From: Medicago truncatula
Lineage: Eukaryota > Streptophyta > Magnoliopsida > Fabales > Fabaceae
Assembly (NCBI RefSeq): GCF_003473485.1
Contig: NC_053045.1
Span: forward strand, 39,220,494-39,284,493
Direction of reading: 5' to 3'
Length of the DNA: 64,000 nt
Part shown: in pieces, positions 1 to 12,529 of the stretch
Layout: the number at the start of each line of letters is the position of its first letter
How positions within the stretch are numbered: the stretch's first letter is position 1
The notes under the pieces: model-generated
What the model was told of the DNA's origin: nothing
The model's database searches: none
Seen by the model: the letters and a program-made list of their open reading frames with translations, nothing else
Program-made: the position numbers and the translations under genes

Positions 1-156
1 GTATAATAAAAGTATCATGTATCCTTTGCTAATGTATTATGCTCTAAGGGACAAAAGTATAAAACATGCAACAGATACATTATTGTACAAAATCATTAAT
101 TTACCAATGATTCAATGGAGTTTATAGGTTTTTCATTTATCAGCTCAATAATATGG

Positions 157-333
157 CTAAGCATTTGTTACATACTTGATTTGAACTGATGAATTTCCAC
201 TTCTACTGTGCATCATTTGCGCGTTTAAATGTTCCAGATCCTCCTTAAATATCCAATGATAACCACAATTTTTGACCTCCAAATGCAAACCAAGAGGCTG
301 CTCAACTACAGCTACCAATTCAATACCACTAAT
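157..333 (-). pseudogene. TIR-NBS-LRR resistance gene remnant (post-LRR C-JID end)
   Basis: The minus-strand reading contains LHLEVKNCGYHWIFKEDL followed by a short polar tail ending in VTNA. It closely matches the end of the fragment at 41660-42037 (LHFEVKNCGYRWIFEEDL). This is the conserved end of the C-terminal jelly-roll/Ig-like domain (C-JID) that follows the LRRs of TNL immune receptors. No TIR, NB-ARC or LRR sequence lies next to it, so it is an orphan 3' end; the rest may lie outside the window or be lost. The family call rests on motif recognition; whether it is ever transcribed cannot be judged. Confidence 0.6.
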
Positions 334-1207
334 ATCATGCAATCCCTTCGTTATACAATTCATATAATAATTAATAAATTCTTCCTTAGTGAAAAAAGTT
401 AACAAAGTACTACTATGAATTTCAATTATAATAGTAATTAACTTCAATTCACAGCAAATTTATCGCAATAGGGATTCCCTTATAAGCATCATGAATTTCA
501 ATTTCATTAAAAGATTCAAATGCGTAAAATGAGATGAATGAATTGATTACCTTAGTAGCAATGGAGTGAGTGAGGATAGTGCAGAGTTGGTCACCGACGT
601 CAAACCTAAATTTTTCTTATTTTGTAACTGCAAGGTTCCATGTGGATAAAGATACAATGGAATTTGAAAAAATATATAAATAATTAACAGTGGTGGGACC
701 CACTCTTTACTTTTTTTTGTGTCTATCTCTCATCAAATGACATTATCCATTTGTTTTAAGTAAATGGAGAGGATCTTAACTCAATTTTACACCATAAAAC
801 AATCTAGACCACCGGTTTAGATTGAATGGCTCAAAGGAAATCTCATTCCTGAAAAGATTGGTCTAACTTGGACCATTTTTTTCTACCATTAGACCGAATC
901 TTCTCACTAAAATTACTCTCTCTCTCCCTCTCTCCATTTTGGGTTGGATCCGGGTGACTTTGAATTTTAAAAAAGATGACTTTGTTGACTTTGTCTTTCT
1001 ATCTCTTTCACAATTGATCATTCTATCTCTTTATAATTAACTTAACGGAAATAAAGATATGCTAGTTGTTGTTAAAGAAGAAATAAACATTTTTCAACCC
1101 ACTATAATGCAAAACAAATGAGGAATCAGAAGAATAAAGTCTACACTCTGCACCACTGAAACAGAAAACAACTTCTGGCTTTTCACAACTTGTCGTTTAG
1201 GGGATCT

Positions 1208-1416
1208 TCATCCTTGACGCGTCAGGTTTTTCCAAAGTGTCTTTGAGATTTGAATTTTGCAGCCATTCTTATCCGAAGCAGGAAGTACCCCAGATTTTTG
1301 ACTCTGAAAACAATGTCGAAAGTTAGATCAATGCATTCAATGAGTTCCACTAATAGCTAATGAAAAGGGTAAGTGTTTTACTCACTTCATCTTCATCATC
1401 AGAGGGTTCATGGTGG
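1208..1416 (-). other. Possible last two exons of an unrecognised gene
   Basis: On the minus strand an acceptor (ttacag) is followed by a 31-nt exon reading HHEPSDDEDE and a GTGAGT donor at 1385. A second acceptor (ttttcag, 1304) then opens an exon in the same phase, reading SQKSGVLPASDKNGCKIQ, which ends at TGA 1208-1210. The matching phase and good splice signals are the only support. I do not recognise the protein and see no upstream exons; the flanks at 600-1200 and 1420-2450 hold nothing else I can name. Confidence 0.25.
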
Positions 1417-2469
1417 CTGTAACAAAAACAGTGAAAACAAATAACAATGAGCAGCTTAACATAATTGCAGAATAAAAATCTTAAACCCGTCTATAATCAC
1501 ACGCATCTTCTGAATTCCCCAATATGTCCCCACACGAATTATTCCCAGATCAAATCAAAAGAACTAAATTAGGCTCATATATGAAAAGAACATAATATAA
1601 AAAACCTACTTCGCATATTAAGAAATAAAAAAGTCCATAGTTTTAAGAAATAAAAAAGCATAGATGTTACTGAAAAGGAGTTTTAAGAAACTACGTTGAT
1701 ATAAAACATAGATTAAGGAATTTTGAATAGCTTTCATGTCAATCAAGTCAACATTAAACTTTTGCTTATGATCTGAAGAAACTGGCCCAACATAGACTTA
1801 GTACATTTTGAAGAATAAATCATTTTTAAATACTAACCAAATACTAGTTTTTGAACTCGAAGAGCTATAACAACTAATCCAATATTCTCAAACTCAACTC
1901 GCATTATGTTTTCGTGAATTTATTAATTATTTCAATCAAACCTCTCACTTTCCACAAAGGAACCGAAACCCACGTCTAAGTGTCTGTCTCTATGTCGATT
2001 AAGTGTTCCAACATCTAAGCACTAGCCTGAGCCATGCTTAAGCATACTGCCCAAAAGTTTCCTCTCCATTAAGCATTCGATAAATAATTTAATGTGAACG
2101 CAGGGTGGGGGAATAATGAACAAGTTTTCCTAAACTAAGATTAAGATGAAACCACCTAGCTGAAGTTTGAAAGATAAGTTCTAGATTCCTTTTGGGGTTA
2201 AAAAAAGCAGGTCATGCTTTGGTATGTCAGGTGTTAAAAGTAAGAAAAACCACTCTAAACAATTAACAGTTCCATTTCCAAGCCAACAGAGTTTGTCCAA
2301 TAAAACAAATTGATTCCGACTAGTCATAGTAGTCTTATTAGTGGAGCAATTTATTTCATCAACCATACTTTAATATTATGGAATGAAGTTAAATTAGTAA
2401 ATTGAAAACCCCTTTAAAAAAAAATGAATGAAAGAATTTAAGAAAGAAAGATTTACCATAACTTGATGA

Positions 2470-3751
2470 TGTTGGAATAAAATGTGTTTCACAATAAACC
2501 TTAATGAATTTTGATGATAACAAGGTATTAAAAATTGTCAATTGGTTATTGCTAATACTTGTTCAAGTGTACAAGACCATAGGCAAAGTCAATCAATTTC
2601 AATAGGTTTTGGAAGAACAATGGAGAGCAAAGGAATCCAAAGCATCTGAATAAAACTGCGTCTGAAGCTAAGAAGTGCTTCTAAAGTAACAAGTGTCTCT
2701 GAAGTAATGACATCATCAGAAGTAGAAGACCATCAGAAGCAAGATTTCATCAGAAGCTATATCATCACCAAAAGTTACAAGTGATCAGTAAATTTAAACT
2801 GAATATTCAAAGAAGCTGTTTTTCGTTTCAACCTCGTCTAAAAGAACGAAGAATTGTAAAGGAGGTATCAACGGTCATTTGAAGAGCACTGGGTACTTGT
2901 CCTTCGTTATCAGAGTTGACAAAGTACAAGTGTACAACCACTACCTCCACTACTCTGTTCTTGTCTACGCTACAAGACAAGACAACAGCTCTGCCTGCAG
3001 AAATGTTCCTTCAAGATGGGAATGAATTTGAAGTTGATTTTTCAAAGGACTACACCCAAATCAGGCAAAAGATTACTGGTGGATGATCAAAGAAACTCAA
3101 CGACTCTTTAGACGTGCTAAAAAATCTCAACGTCTCTTTCACACCTCTATAGTGAAGACTTGAAGATTGGCAAGAGACATCAACACAAGTTAAAAGCGCC
3201 AAAACTCTGCCAAATTTGATTCTACAAAGCACTTTGAATTTCTGGACTGATTTGATACATCTTAGAAATTCTCAAGTCTAGAGTCTTTATTGCATTGTAT
3301 TGTGAACACCACTGATTGTATATCAAGTGTTCAAAGTCAAACATTTTCTCTGTATTTTTGTTTGAATAGAAGCCTCTCGCCTGCGTGCTTGAGCATTAGA
3401 AGACTCTTGCTTTAGTGCTTGAGCATTGGAAGTCTCTCGCCTGCGTGCTTGAGCATTTTGAGAAGTCTCATACTTAGAGAATATTGAGCATTTGTAATCT
3501 TTGAGATTATTAGTGGAAATCTCCTTGGAAGTGCAAGGGGACTGGACTACTTCCGGTTTGTGGAAGGAACCAGGATAATTGCTTGTGTCTCTCTTTCTTT
3601 TCTCTGCTCTGTTTTATTCCGCTGCATATCTGATTCTGAACATCACATCAGAAGCATTCCTAACCTGCTTCTGAAGTGTTATCAGAAGAAGAATTTTTAG
3701 AGAAAAAGAAAACACAATTCAACCCCCCTTCTTGTGTTTTTCTCACCTTCA
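2470..3751 (+). mobile_element. Solo LTR, Ty1-copia SIRE/Maximus-like
   Basis: The 1282-bp segment starts TGTTGGAATAAAATG and ends CACCTTCA, with no internal coding region. It is flanked by a perfect 5-bp duplication GATGA (2465-2469 and 3752-3756). The 3' part carries the C-run followed by TTCTTGTG that I associate with SIRE/Maximus-type LTRs of legumes; that lineage name is from memory. It sits antisense to the F-box pseudogene. Confidence 0.8.
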
Positions 3752-5083
3752 GATGACACAACTTTCTGGGCCTAAATCTTCCAATTGGTTCCGGACATCA
3801 TCCAACTTTTCTGCATCAGCTGTTAAATGTCTCGAACTGTGTATCTTGATGTCCCCTAAATACTGGCAATTTTTTAGCATAAACGTAAGGAACTTGATTT
3901 CATATTCATCTCCATAAAAATTGAAAATGCATAGTCGATTGAGAGAAGATTTGAAACAGCAAGGCACTGAATTCAACATCAAATCTTCACCACCCAAGTA
4001 GTTATGTACCTATTTAAGAACCACTAAAGTCATTTGACAGAAATAATATTATTAAAGCCTTGAAATTGGCAAATATAACCACAAGTGCTGAATATTAAAC
4101 ATACCACCCCAGGAATCTCAAGAACTTCCAGTTTAGGAGTCTTTCGGAGAATGTCCATTAGTACTTCACTAGTGTTCTCGGGATGCGAAGAAAACACACC
4201 AAGATGTGTCAAATTGTAAAATGTTGAAAGGAGATTAAGAGTATCCTTTCTAGGGTAAAAACACTAGTAATGATAATAAAACTACGTTCAGTACTGTGAT
4301 ATAGATAAAATATGCAATGATTATAACAAACACGTAACTAAAGGTAACACTCCGATTAGGTATTATCATATACAATTTCAAAAAAGAACATGAAGATGAT
4401 GAGCAAACATACCTGAAGAGTAGCAGCAGATAGTTTGAGAGACTTGACATTACTAAGTCCACTCAGTAGCTCAACTACACATTGAGCAGCATAAAGATCA
4501 TAAGGTGGAAAGAGACCCCCAAGATCAATAGATGCATCAACTACGGAGGTAAGGTTAACAGGGATAAATTCTATTGTTGGATTGCATCTGCAACTTAACG
4601 ATAAAAGATTAACAGCATCAATCTGCAGTTTCATATCATGATCATAACGAACACTAAAATGCTCAAATTTGATTCTCAACTTCCGTAATGTGGAAATTGC
4701 AACACTGATCTGCTTTATGTTCTCCCAATAACAATTGTACCATTCCAACTCTTGTAAGACAGAGCACCCAGAGAAAAGTCATTGAACTGACTTCTCATTA
4801 GCAAACATAACATCTGAAACTACTAATTTCTTCAGGCTAGGGAAACAGATACCACTAGGAATATGTAGAGTAAACATAAGTCCTAAGCAAAGTTCATTCA
4901 ATGATTCAAAAGCTGAGAAACTGTGTGGTAACATAAACTTATTATTTTCATGACCTAGTGTAAGGTTAAGATTTTGTACTTTGTGCTTCACAGCAGAAGC
5001 TATTCTAGAACTAACTCTGTCAGTATCAACAGTAGCTCTATATATTTGAACAGTGAGCCTTTCTATGCAATTAGATTTGTTCA

Positions 5084-8000
5084 TATTGTTTTTGAATTTC
5101 CAAACTGTTGTATTTGGATTTCCAAATTCTATTATCTACCGAAGTTGTTACTAGGTTGAGTCACGACCAGGTCGCTCTCTTTAAGACGTTTCGTGGCACT
5201 GCCTAAAATTGTGCAAGGCAGACTATCAACCACGCCGCCTCCAGGATAAAACAAGTCCAGCTACAACCGTGTGGTTAACTACTGCACTGTAGAAAACCGT
5301 TCGAGAATTACACCCTCAAATATGGTACTAAGACCACTCTTTAATACTGAAACCACTTTAATATGGTATTGTTACCACTCTGTTATGGTGCTGAGACCAC
5401 TCAAATATGGTGATTCTAACTTTAAGTTCTCCAAACTATCAATATGATACTACGACCACTCAAATATGGTGATACCACCATTTCTCCTCAAATAAAAAAT
5501 ATTGAAATACTTTTTATATATATCGTTAAGATCATTCTTAATTCCGACGGGACATTGTTCTTCCAAATAGGGACTATGATCTTAAAAGTACTCTTTATTC
5601 TGAAGGGACATTTATCGAAGGGACTATGTTTTAAGACCATTCTTAATTCCGAAGGGACATTAAACCGAAAAGCGACTATGGTCTTAAGAACACTCTTAAA
5701 TCCGAAGGGACAGAAAAAGGAGATGAAGAGAAGAAAGACTCGTCAACACAAGTCAAGAAAGGGAGAAGAGAGAAAGAGTTCCCGACAACTCAATGAAACT
5801 CTTTGGTGTGTTTTTTGAACTGAGTGGAGTCCTCTATTTATATAGAGATTCTGTAACTGTTTTAGCAAAAATTGCGACAACAGTTACTCTAGTGGATAAG
5901 ATTAAAATGGAGTTTATCCATTAATCAGTTCAACAACACTTGTGGATAGGATCAAAAGAAACAAATCCACAAAAGTGGAGGAACCAAACTATTGGATTTG
6001 AATGAAGGAAATATAATAATAATTAAATTATTATTCTTATCACAACCACCATAAGCTAAATTTATGGAAAGTGATATTCTCGAATAAAATAATAATTACT
6101 ATTATTTTTATCACTATCAAGTATTTAAAATTAAATACCACAATTTAAACACTACTAATGTGTGTGTTCTATTTTATGCGGGACCCCCACACTCTATTTT
6201 TTCAATTCACACAACATTAGATCAAAGTATAATTACTTGGTGTTTAATCTTTCAATTTTTCATCCAACATCACATCAATGTTCCAACAATCCCCCACTTG
6301 AATTTAAAAAATGGTTTCAATAATAACGTCAAAACGTTTCTATAAGGTTGCTAATAAACAAAGGTGTCGCCTACAACTTGAACCTTTGCATAGCGGATAA
6401 TATTCCAATTTAACAAGAGTTGCTTACAGCATTGAACTCTATCTCAGACATAGAACCCACACACAAACCTTTTCCTAAGGTGTATTCTAAAAGCTCGTGC
6501 GTTTTATGGCCCTGCACGTCTATCCCGGTTTTAACGAACGTTCTAGGTATTCTGCCCCAAATACCATAGGAATCGGCCTAAGTTCCACATTCGCATAGGT
6601 GAGTCTATCAAGAGTACTCCTGTAGCTAGGTACTCCACTCCACATAGAGTATAGATCTCATTAAGAGTTTCTATTATCTCATCCTTCTGTCACTGGAGGA
6701 ATCATGCTTTCTTACTTTTCTCATAGCATGTTCTATCACTCATGACTTGTTATTACCCATTGAACCTATTTATTGGGATCTCCAATCATTTACGTCGGGT
6801 TACCATCACTTGTGACCTTTGGGCATTAGTCCCATCCTATTGGATGTGTTTAGGACTTTCTTTCTAGTAATTCCTTTCGTCAAAGGATTGACTAATTCTT
6901 TATTAGTACGTGCACGATATACTTTAACCGTTCCTTTTAGAGCTCTCTAATCATTATGTGTTCGTGCCTTAATTATCGTCTCTCACCATTATGGTAACGA
7001 TTCTCAATTTTTGTAATAGCTGCAGACTATCACAATAAATTAACACTTCAGACAACGGTTTCACCCACTGAGGGTTCTTAGCTAGCAAGCATCTTATCAA
7101 CTTGCTTCTTCACTAGTTTTGTCTAGTGTTCTCATCTCAGATTCATTCCATAATATTATTTGTTTCAACAAATAACTCCTCCAGTGATGCTCAATGGGCA
7201 GTCACTGGTCGCTTTGAAACTCATCTGAAGGATGTTCAATTTTTTATCTTGTACCACTCATGTACAATATGATACTTCTCATTTGTATCTTGTACCATTC
7301 AAGTACAATAAGATACTTCTCATAATGTAATCGTAGAGTCATAATCTTCTTAAGGCACCTCATGACTCTTTAAGTAGCATGACAATGCTTCTCATCTGTC
7401 TACTAGTAAACTTGAACAAAAGTCTCACGACGTGGCCAACGTCGAATCTAATACATTCAATGACATGTCTAAAGACTGCCAATGATGCTCACACTCAAGT
7501 GTTCTTGAAAAGTTTTACACTTGCAAGTTTACAGTCAAAGAATTACATTTTCTTAAGATATTCTCAACTTTGTGAGATTCATCAGAAAAGTTCTCTTTTC
7601 TGATCTAGTAATCTTGAAACCAAGAATTACTTCAACTTTGTCTAGGTCTTTCTTATCAATGTTGTTGATAAACAATGATTTCATATAATTCATAACATGA
7701 ATCTTTAAACCAAATATGAGCAAGTCGTCTTCATAGAGACATATGATCGTGCAAATATTATTTGTCACTTTCATTCACTTTATACTCATTCGATAGCATT
7801 AGAATGTCAAATTTTTCATGTCATTCCTTAAGAGTTTATTTTTGACCTCACAAAGAATTATCTAACTTACGGAACTTGTTTTCTAGTCCATGAATCACAA
7901 AACCTTCCAGTTGTTTAATATAGACTTCTTCTTCTAGTTCACCATAAAGAAGGCAACTTTCACATCCATTTGGAGTACTATCGAGTTATGAACGGCGGCT

Positions 8001-11000
8001 AAAGGGACTAGTACTCTTATGAATATGATTCTAGTGACTGGTGAATAAGTGTCGAAGAAGACTATATTTTTCTCTATCTAAAACCTTTGACTACAAGGAG
8101 AGCCTTGTATTCATCAACCGTACCCTCAGGTTTTAGTTCTTTTTCCTAAAATCCAAATACAACCGATTAGTTTGCAACTATGAGACAAGTCAACCAAGTG
8201 TCTTATTTTGTTAGACTCTAGAAAATCCATTTCATCGTTTATTGCTTTTTGCCATAATTCAGCATCCAATAAGGATATAACTTCTTTAAGGCTTAATGGA
8301 TATTCTTCCAATGTATAAACTGAGTTCATACTCTTTAGCTATTCTAGCTTTCCTACCTCATCAAGGTTCTATAACATCTAGTACGATGTTTTCATAACTA
8401 TTTTTGATTACATGAATATGATCAGATATAGTGCCCCCACTAGTTCTTGATTTTTAGAAGGAAATTTATTTTGCTCCCACTAGTGCCCCCACTATTCTTT
8501 AGTTTAAAGGGGTAAATATTTACATAGAAATCAGCGTCTTTTATAATTCTATGATCACTTTAACATTTAGGTCATAAAACCTATATGTTTCGCTATTTAT
8601 AGCATACCCAATGAATATACATTCATAGGCTCTACTAGTGAGTTTAACTCTCTTGGGTTCGAAGTCCGAACCTATGTCAGACAATCCCAAGTTCAAAAAA
8701 TAAGACAAGTTGGGTTGTCTTTTCTTCAAAAATTTCTTAATTAGAATTTTTGTTCTTAGACTTGGGTACTCTATAAATTTCAATTTTCATTATAAAAATT
8801 GAACATATCAAGCATATCAATTTTATTTTCCAAAATTCACAGTCATAAATAAATATGATAAAATATCATTTTATCATTTCTAGTTTATGTGCCATCAAGT
8901 TCACACATATCATAATCTATTATATTTAGAGATTCATATTCTCTAAATTCTGATTTATATGAACTTTTGGTTCATATATCTTGACTGCAATAAATAAAAT
9001 TGTCTAATCATATAACGTTGGAACTAAGTCCAAGTTACTCGAGTTTAAAATTAAACGTTTGTTCACATGTGAAATATTAAAATCACAAAACTAATAAAAT
9101 AGAAAGAGAATTTTAATTTTGAACCTACCATTAAAGGTGCAACCTTCTCCCACATACATGCATGATACACAAGTCTTTCTTTAAGTCTGAGTCAACTCAG
9201 TCTTATTCAGTAGAAATCTGAAATTCAGATTCTTTCGTATCTTTGTATGAAACTTTTGGAACAAATTTCTCATGCAATTTCTATTCATCAAAAAATCTTT
9301 TTAATTTGGTCCATTCCTTCATTTTTCAATATTCTCATACAAATAGAAATTACCATCTGGATGGTAAAAGTTTCCTCATGTTCCTCGATACATTCCATAT
9401 ATCCAATAAATTAACTTTTGATTATCATTATACCATTCTGTAGCTACTCCATGAAGCAAACCGATTTATATTCCACAACCAAAGTGGTTACTAGTTTCAT
9501 GGTGTTGATTGCATAAATAACAAGCAGAGGAACAATTAATCCTTCTATCAAGTAAAAAGGATTAACTAGCATTATGTTATGCAAAATACACCAAACTATA
9601 CGGATCTGTCGAGGGACAATTTTCTATCCACAATTAACTCCACACTTTACAAATAAAAGGGATATGTGAATTTCATACTGTTGTTGTTTAAAACAAGCAC
9701 TTCGTTGTTTAAGTTGAAGGATGTAATTCTATGACTTGATTTATCCTTCATGTATGTAGGGACAATTGAAGCTCAACAAGTAACTTCTTCGGTAGACGTA
9801 GCAGATTGAAACGTCTTAAAATTGTTGTTTTTGAATTTCCAAACTGTTGTATTTGGATTTCCAAATTCTATTATCTACCGAAGTTGTTACTAGGTTGAGT
9901 CACGACCAGGTCGCTCTCTTTAAGACGTTTCGTGGCACTGCCCAAAATTGTGCAAGACAGACTATCAACCACGCCGCCTCCAGGATAAAACAAGCCCAGC
10001 TACAACTGTGTGGTTAACTACTGCACTGTAGAAAACCGTTCGAGAATTACACCCTCAAATATGGTACTAAGACCACTCTTTAATACTGAAACCACTTTAA
10101 TATGGTATTGTAACCACTCTGTTATGGTGCTGAGACCACTCAAATATGGTGATTCTAACTTTAAGTTCTCCAAACTATCAATATGGTACTACGACCACTC
10201 AAATATGGTGATACCACCATTTCTCCTCAAATAAAAAATATTGAAATACTTTTTATATATATCGTTAAGATCATTCTTAATTCCGACGGGACATTGTTCT
10301 TCCAAATAGGGACTATGATCTTAAAAGTACTCTTTATTCTGAAGGGACATTTATCGAAGGGACTATGTTTTAAGACCATTCTTAATTCCGAAGGGACATT
10401 AAACCGAAAAGCGACTATGGTCTTAAGAACACTCTTAAATCCGAAGGGACAGAAAAAGGAGATGAAGAGAAGAAAGACTCGTCAACACAAGTCAAGAAAG
10501 GGAGAAGAGAGAAAGAGTTTCCGACAACTCAATGAAACTCTTTGGTGTGTTTTTTGAACTGAGTGGAGTCCTCTATTTATATAGAGATTCTGTAACTGTT
10601 TTAGCAAAAATTGCGACAACAGTTACTCTAGTGGATAAGATTAAAATGGAGTTTATCCATTAATCAGTTCAACAACACTTGTGGATAGGATCAAAAGAAA
10701 CAAATCCACAAAAATGGAGGAACCAAACTATTGGATTTGAATGAAGGAAATATAATAATAATTAAATTATTATTCTTATCACAACCACCATAAGCTAAAT
10801 TTATGGAAAGTGATATTCTCGAATAAAATAATAATTACTATTATTTTTATCACTGTCAAGTATTTAAAATTAAATACCACAATTTAAACACTACTAATGT
10901 GTGTGTTCTATTTTATGCGGGACCCCCACACTCTATTTTTTCAATTCACACAACATTAGATCAAAGTATAATTACTTGGTGTTTAATCTTTCAATTTTTC

Positions 11001-11027
11001 ATCCAACATCACATCAATGTTCCAACA
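5084..11027 (-). mobile_element. Defective Ty1-copia retrotransposon with near-identical LTRs
   Basis: Two 1205-bp direct repeats (5084-6288 and 9823-11027) enclose about 3.5 kb. The target-site duplication is GTTCA at 5079-5083 and 11028-11032. Read on the minus strand the LTR begins TGTTGGAAC and ends AACAACA; in the 5084 copy the terminal CA is mutated to TA. The polypurine tract AAGTGGGGGAT abuts the LTR at 6289-6300 (minus), which fixes the orientation. I count about ten LTR mismatches, roughly 0.8 percent. The interior is degenerate: an integrase-side piece (ECIFIGYAINSETYRFYDL, 8541-8783), an RT start (LWQKAINDEMDFLESN, 8126-8329) and an RT core with YEDD (7553-7774), in broken frames. 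No obvious tRNA-Met primer site was found next to 9822. Confidence 0.88.
5826..5842 (-). promoter_or_regulatory. LTR TATA box (copia element)
   Basis: The minus strand reads CTATATAAATAGAGG inside the LTR; the same site occurs in the second LTR near 10565-10581. This is the expected U3 promoter position. A comparable TATAAATAGAG lies at 34289-34310 in the related LTR at 33831. Confidence 0.5.
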
Positions 11028-11307
11028 GTTCAGTAGTCTTCCAACTAGATCTAAGAGGGCAATTTGGCACGTTCTTCCGAATTTTGTGGTTTGAGTCATA
11101 TCGGGGATAGGGAATTTGAAAATCAAAGACAGATAAGTAGGTCCACAAATACCTCCACTTCTTTGCTAACACGGAAGTTCTTACAACATCTTCGATAGGT
11201 AGTAAAGAAAGAATATGAAGAAGAACACCCTCAGGTAAATCACTAATTATATCGTTCATGTCGCCCAAAATTCGACGTTGGATCTTATGCACATCTGTTG
11301 ATGACAT

Positions 11308-12446
11308 TGTACCAGCTATGATCTACGTCTGCCTGCCCAATATAAAAAATTATTAACAATAAAAATATATAGTGGTGATTTGAAATTTAGTAGGCAAGCT
11401 TTTAGTTTCATATATATCTGATAATCAAACACAGAGTAGTATATATAATAACATGCCTCAAATGTAATGTGAGAAAAAATATTGATATTGAAAAATAATA
11501 ATTATCATGTTATTATAATATCAGAAAGAGAAATGATATTTGTACAGTGACAACTTTTTGACAACTTTCTCTCTCATACTCACATTATTATCTTATTCTC
11601 TTTCTTTCTTTTCCTCTCTCCATTGTTTTTGACCAATGAAAAGAGAGAAAAAAGAAATTGTCACAAAAGTTGTATCAAATGGTTGTTCAAATATCACTAC
11701 TCTATCAGAAATTGACATTGAACAAATTTAGGTCAAGATCTTAGGTCTATTGAGCAAATTTAGTGATTAGAAATAATGGTGCAAATGTCGTTGGGGTTGA
11801 GAACACGTAGAGCTTATGTATGTGTTTGATTTTAATATCTTGAGAATACTGGTACTTTGTTTCCTAAAATACTTTTTCAACATTTCCTGTTGTCTGCCAT
11901 ACTGATTACTAGTACGAGAGTTTATTTACTACCGCAAAACAAGGCTAGCATGAAACTCGCTCTGTCATAAAATATATCAAGGATAATGAGGATTTGACAC
12001 AACTATGGTCTCAAGGCGAATAAATTATTTTTGTAATGATCAATTGTCGTTGTAAACGAAGTCATGTCATTTTTTTATGCTGATCAGTCCAATAGAATGT
12101 ATTGATGTAAAAGACATTTTGGTAAACTGGCCTTTCGGTGTCTTCCATTTATATGTAATTTTTTGTATATATTGATTGATTGATATGCATAGTACAGCTC
12201 TTTAAAGTGTCTTGAAAATCTTTATAAAATAAGCTAAACATGACTTAACAATGTATTATAAGCTATTTTTATAATTTCTTCAGAGAGTTAAGATCAATTT
12301 CACTAAGCTCTTTCATGGTAAAGCTATATCATTCAACCACAATTTGAACTTTTGAACCAAGTTAAATTAGCATTTGTATATCAAATCATAAGTTGAATGC
12401 ATCCTATAGTAAAAGGAGAAAGAAAACAAAAGAACAGTGAGAAGAA
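11308..12446. other. Intergenic, with one short MITE
   Basis: No gene is seen. Just upstream of the F-box ATG, an acceptor (ttgggcag) near 11334 suggests the broken gene also had a leader intron, as its intact neighbour does. A MITE at about 11526-11702 has inverted ends (AGAGAAATGATATTTGTAC against a complementary end at 11690-11702) and a second copy at 55867-56047. Confidence 0.5.
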
Positions 12447-12529
12447 TTACTGAAACTTAATAGCACATTTTCTCATGTCTAAATCTTGCAATTGGTTCTT
12501 TATATCTGCCAGCTTCTCGAAATTTTGTG
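12447..12529 (-). pseudogene. F-box/FBD tail remnant
   Basis: The minus strand reads NFEKLADIKNQLQDLDMRKC followed by AIKFQ and TAA (12447-12449). This is the usual FBD-family ending, comparable to RNQLEAVGLKNCVITFR in the intact gene upstream and GPESCVIKLW in the broken one. Upstream of 12530 the homology stops. It marks a third, almost wholly lost member of the local tandem array. Confidence 0.7.

Larger units (their letters stand above)
2453..11307 (-). pseudogene. F-box/FBD gene broken by two retroelements, a frameshift and a stop
   Basis: Start ATG at 11307. The F-box (DLPEGVLLHILSLLPIEDVV...VLAKKWRYLW) lies in 11307-11100. The coding exon continues at 5083-4413 (leucine-rich region), exon 2 is 4245-4105 and exon 3 is 4009-3752, with an FBD-like end (MLKNCQYLGDIKIHSS... 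GPESCVI). All joins are phase 0 with GT-AG borders. Four lesions are visible. A copia element occupies 5084-11027. One extra C in the GCCCTC run near 11058 shifts the frame before LLDLVGRLLNKSN. An in-frame TGA lies at 4779-4781 (VQ*LFSGCS). A solo LTR lies between the codon for the final I and the ancestral ending KLW-TAA at 2464-2453. It is a tandem relative of the intact gene at 13838-15115. F-box proteins recruit substrates to SCF ubiquitin ligases, but this copy cannot make a full product. Confidence 0.85.

Noticed and set aside
5444..5818. 124-codon plus-strand frame, repeated at 10183-10557
   Set aside because: Both copies lie inside the two LTRs and run opposite to the element's coding direction; the repetition is explained by LTR identity.
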